Of a stretch of DNA of 64,000 nt, positions 44,240-50,951 are shown one piece after another. Location of the stretch: contig NZ_PVTX01000002.1 in NCBI RefSeq assembly GCF_003003075.1, forward strand, positions 62,001 to 126,000. Reading direction: 5' to 3'. Source of the DNA: Isoptericola halotolerans (GTDB taxonomy: Bacteria; Actinomycetota; Actinomycetes; Actinomycetales; Cellulomonadaceae). Under the pieces are notes generated by a model. The model made no database searches and was not told the DNA's origin. It saw only the letters and a program-made list of their open reading frames with translations. Every line of letters begins with the position of its first letter. Within the stretch, counting starts at the first letter, position 1. A program made the position numbers and the translations under genes.

Positions 44240-45564
44240 GGGCGGTCCTGCACGGCGTCCTCCAGGGATGGGTTCGTCCCCATCGTGGACGAGCCGGGCG
44301 CGGTGCGCGCGTCGAGGCCCGGGTCCGGGTCCGGGCCGGGCACCGTCACCGCCGCGATCGCCGTCGTGATCGGGATCGCCAGCACCAGCCCGATCGACCC
44401 GACGAGCGTGCGGACCACCTCCTCGGCGATCTCGCCCGAGGTGATGGTCATCAGCGGTGTCTGGTCCAGCAGCCAGACCGTGAGCAGCAGCGGCAGCGCC
44501 GCGCCGACGTACGCGAACGCGATCGTGTACACCGTCGAGGCGATGTGGTCCCGGCCGATCCGCATCGCCCGCGCGAACAGCACCCGTCGCGGGGCCGTCG
44601 GGGCGAGCGAGCGCAGCTCCCACACCGCGGACGCCTGGGTGATCGTCACGTCGTTGAGCACGCCCATGCCGGCGAGGACGAGGCCGCACAGGGCGATGCC
44701 CCGCAGGTCCACCGACGGCGCGATGATGGTCAGGTTCTGCGCCAGCTCGTCCGACGCCCCGGTGATGTGCGCGGCACCCGTCGCCCACGTGCCGATGCCC
44801 GCCGTCAGCGCCAGCCCGGCCAGGGTGCCCAGCAGCGCCACGGTGGTCCGCGCCGTCAGGCCGTGCGCCAGGTAGAGGACGGCCAGCATCACCGCCGACG
44901 ACGTCACGAGGGCCACGCCCATCGCGCTCTCCCCCGCCAGCAGCGCCGGGAACGTGAAGCCGACGAACACGGCGAACGCCACCGCCAGCCCCGCGATCGC
45001 CGCCAGCCCGCGCCACCGCGCCACCAGCAGCACCACCAGCGCGTAGACCGCCGCGAGGACGCCGAAGGGGACGTCACGCTGGTGGTCCATGAACACGTAC
45101 GGCGTCACCGTGTCCGCGAAGTCGCCGATGTACAGCGCCGTCACGCGTTCGCCGGGCTCCAGCTCGAACCGCGGGTCGGCCTGCATGCCGGACGTGCCGC
45201 CGTCGGGCAACCGGATCGCCACGTCCCCGGCCGTGGCGTCCTCCATGGTGGGCCAGGACTCGTCCGCCGTCTCCTCGAGCGGCCCGACGACGGTGACCAC
45301 CACGAGCTCGCTGCCCTCGACGACGACGGGGATGCGTTCGGGGACGTCGGCCGGGGACGGCCACAGGGTCCACAGCCCGAACGCGGTGGCGACCAGGGCG
45401 GGCAGCACCAGCAGCGCCAGCACCAGTCGGGTGCGCCACGGGGCCGGCGGGACGGGCCCGCCGTGGGAGTGCGCATGGCCTCCGGGCGGCAGGCCGTCGT
45501 CCGGCGAGCCGTCCCGCGGAGCGGCGGCGTGGCGTGCCCGGCGGGGCTCCAGCTCGGTCGTCAC
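44236..45564 (-). CDS. YibE/F-family membrane protein
   Basis: 442 residues from the GTG at 45564. A His-rich N-terminus (GHAHSHGG), one anchoring helix (LVLALLVLPALVATAFGLW), an external beta-domain of about 100 residues (VVVTVVGPLEETADESWPTM, VTALYIGDFADTV), then seven or eight helices. NDVTITQASAVWELR and LAGMGVLNDV are YibE/F family motifs. The family is linked to lipid or amino-acid transport by context only; function unknown. The His-rich start plus an adjacent ion channel suggests a metal or cation role, by inference. Confidence 0.85.
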   Translation of the reverse strand: MTTELEPRRARHAAAPRDGSPDDGLPPGGHAHSHGGPVPPAPWRTRLVLALLVLPALVATAFGLWTLWPSPADVPERIPVVVEGSELVVVTVVGPLEETADESWPTMEDATAGDVAIRLPDGGTSGMQADPRFELEPGERVTALYIGDFADTVTPYVFMDHQRDVPFGVLAAVYALVVLLVARWRGLAAIAGLAVAFAVFVGFTFPALLAGESAMGVALVTSSAVMLAVLYLAHGLTARTTVALLGTLAGLALTAGIGTWATGAAHITGASDELAQNLTIIAPSVDLRGIALCGLVLAGMGVLNDVTITQASAVWELRSLAPTAPRRVLFARAMRIGRDHIASTVYTIAFAYVGAALPLLLTVWLLDQTPLMTITSGEIAEEVVRTLVGSIGLVLAIPITTAIAAVTVPGPDPDPGLDARTAPGSSTMGTNPSLEDAVQDRP

Positions 45565-45620
45565 GCGGTCATGCTGCCACGCGGCCCGGGACCCGTCGGG
45601 AGCCCGCGCCGTAGACTCCC

Positions 45621-46625
45621 GTGGTGACCGACGCCGCCGTCCCCGCGCCCTCCACCGCCGCGATCGTCGGCGTCGGAGCCGCCGTGGTGGGCGGACTCTG
45701 TGCGGCACTCCAGACCCGCGTCAACGGCTCCCTCGCCGAGCACGTCGGCAGCGGCTTCGGCGCGGCGGTCGTCTCGTTCGGGTCCGGGTTGCTGTGGCTG
45801 CTGCTCGCCCTGGCCTGCTGGCCCGCCGCGCGCGGCGCCGTCGGACGCGTCCTGTCGGGCCTGCGTACCCGGCGCCTGCGGTGGTGGGAGGTGCTGGGCG
45901 GGACCGCCGGCGGCTTCTACGTCGCAGCCCAGGGCCTGACCGCCGCGACGCTCGGCGTGGCCCTGTTCATGGTGGCGGTCGTGGCGGGGCAGTCGACCAG
46001 CTCGCTGCTGGTCGACCGGTTCGGGCTCGCCCCGGGCGGCGTGCGGCTGATCACGCTCGGACGGGCGCTGGGACCGCTCCTGACCGTCGTCGCGGTAGGG
46101 ATCGCCGTCTCGGGCTCGGTGGGGACGGTGCCGTCCGTCGGCCTCGCCGTCATCCCGTTCCTGGCCGGGGCGTTCCAGTCGTGGCAGCAGGCGATGAACG
46201 GGCGCGTACGCGGGGTGGCCGCCGCGCCCGGCGACCGGTTCGCCGGGGTGGCTGCGGCCACCTTCGGCAACTTCGTGGTCGGGACGGCGGCGCTGGCGGT
46301 GGCGTTCGGCGTGTCCGTGCTGGCCGTCGGGCCACCCACCGGCACGCTGCCCACGCAGTGGCCGCTCGACCTGGTGCTCTACTCGGGCGGGCTGCTCGGG
46401 ATCGTGTTCATCGCCATCCAGGCCGCCGTGGTCCACCGGATCGGGGTGCTGCTGCTGGCGCTGGGGATGATCGCCGGGCAGATCGTCGGGGCGCTGCTGC
46501 TCGACGTCGTCGTCCCCGGCGTGGCGGCGCCCGGCCCCGCCATGTTCGCGGGGGCCGCGCTGACCCTCGTGGCGGTGACGGTGCCCGTCGTCGAGGCGCG
46601 GCTGCTCCGCCGACGGCGGCGCTGA
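45621..46625 (+). CDS. YdcZ/DUF606-type DMT-superfamily transporter
   Basis: 334 residues with ten hydrophobic segments in two related halves, each beginning with the same kind of helix: VGVGAAVVGGLCAALQTRVNGSLAEHVGSG and VGLAVIPFLAGAFQSWQQAMNGRVRGV. The ALQTRVNGSL and WQQAMNGRV motifs match DUF606 (YdcZ), usually found as a fused pair of five-helix units as here. Predicted inner-membrane transporter of unknown substrate. Start GTG 45621 or GTG 45624. It ends in an Arg run and is divergent from the YibE/F gene. Confidence 0.88.
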   Translation: MVTDAAVPAPSTAAIVGVGAAVVGGLCAALQTRVNGSLAEHVGSGFGAAVVSFGSGLLWLLLALACWPAARGAVGRVLSGLRTRRLRWWEVLGGTAGGFYVAAQGLTAATLGVALFMVAVVAGQSTSSLLVDRFGLAPGGVRLITLGRALGPLLTVVAVGIAVSGSVGTVPSVGLAVIPFLAGAFQSWQQAMNGRVRGVAAAPGDRFAGVAAATFGNFVVGTAALAVAFGVSVLAVGPPTGTLPTQWPLDLVLYSGGLLGIVFIAIQAAVVHRIGVLLLALGMIAGQIVGALLLDVVVPGVAAPGPAMFAGAALTLVAVTVPVVEARLLRRRRR

Positions 46626-46732
46626 ACCCCGAAAACCGAGGCTGACCAGCGCAGACCCGGGGCCGTCGGGCTCGACGTGCGAGCACACCCGCATCCGGGT
46701 CACGGTGGGGTCACCGACACGAAGGAGGATCC

Positions 46733-47182
46733 ATGGAAAGCGTCACCAAGTCCATCGACGTCGACGTCCCCGTGAGCACCGCCTACAACCAGTGGACGCA
46801 GTTCGAGGACTTCCCGCACTTCATGGAGGGTGTGGAGGAGATCCGTCAGCTCACCGACACGACCACGCACTGGAAGACGAAGGTGGGTGGCACGGAGCAC
46901 GAGTTCGACGCCCGGATCACCGAGCAGCACCCCGACGAGCGTGTCGCCTGGAGCAGCACCACCGGCCCCGACCATGCGGGAGTCGTGACGTTCCACCGGC
47001 TGAGCGACGCCCAGACGCGGGTCACCGTCCAGATGGACTGGGACCCGGAGGGTGCCAAGGAGAAGGTCGGCGCCGCCCTCAACTTCGACGACCGCCGTGT
47101 CGAGGGCGACCTGAAGAAGTTCAAGTCGTTCATCGAGTCGCGCGGCGCCGAGACCGGCGCCTGGCGCGGCGACGTGAGCTGA
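46733..47182 (+). CDS. SRPBCC-fold protein (CoxG/polyketide-cyclase-like)
   Basis: 149 residues, a small START-like helix-grip fold: SVTKSIDVDVPVSTAYNQWTQFEDFPHFMEGVEEIRQL at the N-terminus and VEGDLKKFKSFIESRG as the long C-terminal helix. The family binds hydrophobic ligands or acts in cell-wall and lipid homeostasis; no specific substrate can be assigned. A strong AAGGAGG site lies just before the ATG. Its last codons (GDVS-stop) lie in a duplicated 19-base unit. Confidence 0.85.
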   Translation: MESVTKSIDVDVPVSTAYNQWTQFEDFPHFMEGVEEIRQLTDTTTHWKTKVGGTEHEFDARITEQHPDERVAWSSTTGPDHAGVVTFHRLSDAQTRVTVQMDWDPEGAKEKVGAALNFDDRRVEGDLKKFKSFIESRGAETGAWRGDVS

Positions 47183-47207
47183 CGTCCGCGACGTGAGCTG
47201 ACGTCCC
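47171..47207. repeat. 19-base duplication spanning the SRPBCC gene stop
   Basis: GACGTGAGCTGACGTCC occurs at 47171-47187 and again at 47190-47206 (unit GACGTGAGCTGACGTCCGC). The first copy holds the last codons and TGA stop of the SRPBCC gene; the second repeats them after the stop. Confidence 0.85.
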
Positions 47208-47230
47208 CGATGTCGTCCGGCGCGCACCGA

Positions 47231-47278
47231 CGGCCGGTCACCCTGCTCCCCTCCGTGGGAGCGACGGGTGGCCGGCCG
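47231..47278 (+). terminator. intrinsic-type hairpin after the SRPBCC gene
   Basis: CGGCCGGTCACCC and GCTCCC pair with GGGAGC and GGGTGGCCGGCCG around a small loop, giving about 18 paired positions with an interior bulge. It lies between convergent genes, so it may serve both. No clear U-run. Confidence 0.7.
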
Positions 47279-47292
47279 TCGTCGTGCGCCGA

Positions 47293-47346
47293 GCCGTCAG
47301 CCGTGGCCGCAGGCTGTCAGCCGTGGCCGTGGGCCGTCAGCCGTGG
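47293..47346. repeat. 20-base tandem repeat spanning the LVIVD-protein stop
   Basis: GTCAGCCGTGG occurs at 47296, 47316 and 47336, exactly 20 bases apart. On the minus strand the last one is the FHG-stop end of the LVIVD-protein gene; the other two repeat it downstream of the stop. Confidence 0.88.
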
Positions 47347-48785
47347 AAGCGGACCTGCTGCTGCGGGTTGAGCTCCCTGTAGGTGTTCGGCTTCTGCTTG
47401 CCGACGCCGGCCGCGTCGTCGATCGCCAGCACGTCGAAGCCCTGCTGGATGTCGTTCGAGTAGACGTACCCGTTGTAGTAGTACGCCGACCACGAGCCGC
47501 CCACGATCAGCCGCTCGGTGGAGAGCGGGCCGCGGTCGAACCACGCCAGCTCGGTCGGGTTCGCCGAGTCGGTGAAGTCGAACACGGAGATGCCGCCCTG
47601 GTACCAGGCCTGGACCATGATGTCCTTGCCCTTGACGGGGATGAGCGACCCGTTGTGGGCCACGCAGTTCTCGGTGTTCGTGTTGGTCCGCGGGATCTTG
47701 TAGTAGCTGCGGAACTCGAGCTCGCCGTCGGCGATGTCGTAGATGCCGTTCGCGCCCCGCGTCTCGCCGACGTCCGGGTTGCAGGTGGCCGCGCCACCGC
47801 CGCCCAGCTCGTCGGTGAAGACGACCTTGGTCCCGTCGTTGTTGAACGTGGCCGAGTGCCAGAACGCGAAGTTCTCGGTGTCGCGCACGTTCGAGATCAC
47901 CTCGGGGTTCTCCCGGTCGGAGATGTCCATGAGGATGCCGTCACCCATGCAGGCGCCGGCCGCGAGGTCGAGCTTCACGTAGGTGGTGATGTCGTGGCAG
48001 CCGGAGGTGTTGGTGTAGCCGCCCTCGGGGAAGAGGACCGGCTCCGACACGACGGCCGCGTCCGCCGGGGCCTTGGTCGGGATCTTCACCACGGAGATCT
48101 TGTCGTGCGGCGGCTGGCACCCGGAGAGCAGCGCGTTCGGCGAGTACGACGAGACGTAGACGTAGAGCGTCTTGCCGTTCTTCGTCGGCGCGAGGGAGTG
48201 GGTGTGCGAGCCGCACTTGGTCTCGACGGCGGAGACGTACTGCGGGTCGGTCGGGTCGGAGATGTCGAAGATCTTCAGACCCTCCCAGTAGTCGACGCCG
48301 ACGGGGTAGATCGACGAGCTCGAGCAGGAGTCGTCCGTGCGCCAGGAGTCGGTGGACAGCACGAGGATGTCGCCGTAGACGGAGACGTCGTTCTGGGATC
48401 CGGGGCACACGACCTGCGCGGCCTGCTCCGGGCTCTCCGGGTCGCTGATGTCGTACACCGTGAAGCCGTCGTAGTTCCCGGCGAACGCGTAGTCCCCCTG
48501 GAACGCCAGGTCGGAGCTGTAGGAGCCCTCGGACGCGAAGGCACCGTTCTTCGGGATGTTGGCGAGCAGCTCCATGTTGAGCGAGTCCGTGGTGCCCGGG
48601 TCGGTGAGGGAGGCCGGGGCGCTGGAGTCGTCCAGAGCGGCGATGCTCTGGGCGGGCAGCTCCGACCCGTCGCTCGGTTCGGCCGAGCCCGGTGCCGCGA
48701 CGGCGAACGAGCCGAGCGCCAGGAGTCCGGTCATCGCCCCGGCCCCCAGCGCTCGGCGTCGCTGCATCGTTGTCAGTTGACGCAC
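47337..48785 (-). CDS. secreted LVIVD-repeat beta-propeller protein
   Basis: 482 residues. I start at the GTG at 48785, since AAGGAGGT lies 9 bases before it, whereas the GTG at 48794 overlaps that site. A basic start, a hydrophobic segment (ALGAGAMTGLLALGSFAVAAPGSAEP) and a likely cleavage site make it secreted. Repeated units such as LAFQGDYAFAGNYDGFTVYDISDPE, LKIFDISDPTDPQYVSAVE and IMVQAWYQGGISVFDFTDSANP are LVIVD-type blades. Many Cys residues suggest disulfides. Function unknown; the divergent DUF305 lipoprotein partner is a common neighbour in actinobacteria. Confidence 0.85.
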   Translation of the reverse strand: MRQLTTMQRRRALGAGAMTGLLALGSFAVAAPGSAEPSDGSELPAQSIAALDDSSAPASLTDPGTTDSLNMELLANIPKNGAFASEGSYSSDLAFQGDYAFAGNYDGFTVYDISDPESPEQAAQVVCPGSQNDVSVYGDILVLSTDSWRTDDSCSSSSIYPVGVDYWEGLKIFDISDPTDPQYVSAVETKCGSHTHSLAPTKNGKTLYVYVSSYSPNALLSGCQPPHDKISVVKIPTKAPADAAVVSEPVLFPEGGYTNTSGCHDITTYVKLDLAAGACMGDGILMDISDRENPEVISNVRDTENFAFWHSATFNNDGTKVVFTDELGGGGAATCNPDVGETRGANGIYDIADGELEFRSYYKIPRTNTNTENCVAHNGSLIPVKGKDIMVQAWYQGGISVFDFTDSANPTELAWFDRGPLSTERLIVGGSWSAYYYNGYVYSNDIQQGFDVLAIDDAAGVGKQKPNTYRELNPQQQVRFHG

Positions 48786-48869
48786 TGGCGTCACACCTCC
48801 TTGGTAGTGTCACCCCACTCTGGCCTGATGTGACGTGAGTCACCAGGCGAAGCGCCGAGAATTAACGGG

Positions 48870-49610
48870 ATGGTGACAGTGGACCTCCAGCCTCCGCCCA
48901 GGCTCGTCCAGCGTGCCCGACGACGGCGCCCGCCACGGGTCGCCGCCGCGGCCGTCACGCTCCTGCTCGCCGCGCCCGTCGCCGCGTGCACCGCCGACGA
49001 CCCCGCCGACGACGCCGTCCCGCCGTCGAGCGTCGTCGTCCAGCCGGGCCGTCCCGGCGAGGGCAACACCACCGTCCAGCCCGAGGACTACGAGGCGCGC
49101 GACCGCAGCCCGGAGTGGAACCAGGCCGACGCCGACTTCGTGACCGGGATGATCCTGCACCACCGCCAGGCCCTCGACATGTCCGAGCTGGCGCCCGACC
49201 GCGCGCAGGACCCGGCCGTCCGCTCGCTGGCCAGCCGGATCTACGACACCCAGGGCGCCGAGATCCATGGGATGGCGGCCTGGCTGCAGGAACGCGACCT
49301 GCCCGTCCCCGTCGAGGTCGAGGAGGGGGACGGATCCGGCCCTCGGCAGCCCGACGCCGGCCACGACCACGAGGGCATGCCCGGCATGCTCAGCGAGGCC
49401 CAGCTGGCCGAGCTGGAGCAGGCGTCCGGTGCGGAGTTCGACGAGCTCTACCTCGCCGGCATGATCCAGCACCACGAGGGTGCCATCACGATGTCGACCA
49501 CGGTGATGACCGAGGGCGTCGACGAGCGCGCCCACGAGCTCGCGAACGACATCGGCGCCGGTCAGCTCGCCGAGATCGGCCGTATGCAGGAGCTCCTCGA
49601 CGGGCTGTGA
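48870..49610 (+). CDS. DUF305-domain lipoprotein
   Basis: About 246 residues. A basic N-terminus and a lipobox (LLLAAPVAACTADD) give an outer-face lipoprotein. The DUF305 ferritin-like helical domain shows its two paired His motifs, FVTGMILHHRQALDMSELA and YLAGMIQHHEGAITMSTTV, likely metal (copper) ligands, with Met and His in the linker (GHDHEGMPGML). DUF305 proteins are often tied to copper or metal handling. Start: ATG 48870, with GTG 48873 also possible. Divergent from the LVIVD-protein gene, sharing 84 bases of promoter region. Confidence 0.88.
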   Translation: MVTVDLQPPPRLVQRARRRRPPRVAAAAVTLLLAAPVAACTADDPADDAVPPSSVVVQPGRPGEGNTTVQPEDYEARDRSPEWNQADADFVTGMILHHRQALDMSELAPDRAQDPAVRSLASRIYDTQGAEIHGMAAWLQERDLPVPVEVEEGDGSGPRQPDAGHDHEGMPGMLSEAQLAELEQASGAEFDELYLAGMIQHHEGAITMSTTVMTEGVDERAHELANDIGAGQLAEIGRMQELLDGL

Positions 49611-49674
49611 GGCCGGACGGTCCGGGCTCGCCGATGCGCCCCGCCTCCTGACCCGCTGCCCGCACGCACGAGCG

Positions 49675-50475
49675 TCAGGGAGCGGTGACGAAGACGTCCA
49701 GCAGCTCGGGGTGGTGGCCGTGCACCAGCACCCCGAAGACGACCGCGTCGAAGAGCAGGTGCACGGCCACCACGTAGGAGAGCGACTTGTACCGCGCGAA
49801 GATCCAGCCCTGCACCAGCGCGAACGGGATCGTCAGGACCGGCCCCCACTCGCGGTAGCCGAGCTCCCACAGGAACGACACGAACACCATCGCCTGCAGC
49901 ACGTTGGCGGCCTGCACCGGGAAGTGCCGGCACAGCAGGGCGAACACGACGCAGATGAAGAACAGCTCGTCCCAGAGCCCGACGGCGTTCACGCCGACGA
50001 ACAGCCGCGCGATGTCGGTGTCGCCCTCCAGCGACGGCCAGTTGAGGTACGCCCCGGACCCGAGGAAGTACGGCGGCAGGATCAGGTAGCCGATGACCAC
50101 CACGGCCGCGAGGTAGATCCACTGCCCCCGCGTCCACCGCCGTCCCGTGGCGACGGGGAAGCGCACCGCACCCGCGCCGTCGTCGTCCCGCAGGACGAAC
50201 CGGGACAGCGCCCACGGCACCAGCACGGCCAACGAGAGCGCGACGGTGAACCGCGTCATCCCGGCGTTCGAGAGGTCCGCCGCGAGAGGGATGGCCGACA
50301 CGATCGCCATGCCCGCCGCGATGAGCGCGAGGTGCTTGCCCAGCGCCCGGTCCACCAGCAGCCCGAGCAGGACGCCGGCCACGAGGGGCACGTAGCCCAG
50401 CGGACGGACGTGCACGGCGAACAGGAGGATGGCGGAACCGCAGACGAGCACGGCGGCGGCGTAGCGGGCGACCAT
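49675..50475 (-). CDS. CPBP-like intramembrane protease-family protein
   Basis: 266 residues with about eight transmembrane helices. LWDELFFICVVFALLCRHFP, FVSFLWELGYREWGPVL and VVAVHLLFDAVVFG fit the three CPBP/Abi motif regions, but the first motif normally reads EExxxR and here is DELFFIC...R, and the second (usually FxxxxH) is poor. It may therefore be an inactive or atypical member. CPBP proteases process prenylated proteins or act in bacteriocin self-immunity. The neighbours do not indicate a bacteriocin. Confidence 0.7.
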   Translation of the reverse strand: MVARYAAAVLVCGSAILLFAVHVRPLGYVPLVAGVLLGLLVDRALGKHLALIAAGMAIVSAIPLAADLSNAGMTRFTVALSLAVLVPWALSRFVLRDDDGAGAVRFPVATGRRWTRGQWIYLAAVVVIGYLILPPYFLGSGAYLNWPSLEGDTDIARLFVGVNAVGLWDELFFICVVFALLCRHFPVQAANVLQAMVFVSFLWELGYREWGPVLTIPFALVQGWIFARYKSLSYVVAVHLLFDAVVFGVLVHGHHPELLDVFVTAP

Positions 50476-50558
50476 GAGCGCACCCTACCGACGGGAGCGG
50501 GCGGCCAGCGGGAGGACGCCGTCAGGTTCGTCAGGCCGCCGGGCCGGTCGCCGGGATG

Positions 50559-50765
50559 TCACGCCCGCACGGCGGCGACGACGCCGAGCACGAGCCCCCA
50601 GAAGACGAGACCGACACCGACGGCGATGAGCATCCCGTGCGCGCCCGTCGAGCCGCGCCGCGCCGTCCACACCGACCTTGCGGCCAGCGCGACGCCGAGC
50701 ACGACCAGGACAGCCCCCCACCACAACATGCGCCCTATGGTGCGCGATTCTGGTTGCCCGTGCAT
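50559..50765 (-). CDS. small two-helix membrane protein
   Basis: About 68 residues from the ATG at 50765 (or 56 from ATG 50729). Two hydrophobic segments, MLWWGAVLVVLGVALAARSV and MLIAVGVGLVFWGLVLGVVAAV, flank a short basic turn (WTARRGSTGAHG). No family recognised. It is coding by frame quality, but start and existence as a functional protein are moderately uncertain. Confidence 0.55.
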   Translation of the reverse strand: MHGQPESRTIGRMLWWGAVLVVLGVALAARSVWTARRGSTGAHGMLIAVGVGLVFWGLVLGVVAAVRA

Positions 50766-50808
50766 CCTGAGGTCTTTGCCCGGATTGCCCGGATGCCTGC
50801 TGGGCCGC

Positions 50809-50862
50809 GTCACACGCCCGTCACACGCCCGAATGTTGCCTGCATCACAGAAGGGCTATCTT
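50809..50862 (+). promoter_or_regulatory. subtilase promoter region with tandem 11-base repeats
   Basis: GTCACACGCCC occurs twice in a row (50809-50819 and 50820-50830), just upstream of a possible promoter TTGCCT (50836-50841) and TATCTT (50857-50862), spaced 15 bases, which is short. The repeats are placed where an activator would bind. Confidence 0.4.
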
Positions 50863-50916
50863 GCGAGGGACCTCCGGCGACGGAAAGGCCACGACGAGGT
50901 GGCCCCCGGGTCGGGA

Positions 50917-50936
50917 GTCTCGTTACGGACCGAGAC
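50917..50936 (+). promoter_or_regulatory. 5'-leader hairpin before the subtilase start
   Basis: GTCTCG (50917-50922) pairs with CGAGAC (50931-50936) around an 8-base loop, ending 15 bases before the ATG and next to the GAAGGG ribosome-binding element. It could stabilise the mRNA or modulate translation. Confidence 0.45.
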
Positions 50937-50951
50937 GAAGGGTGCGCTCAC

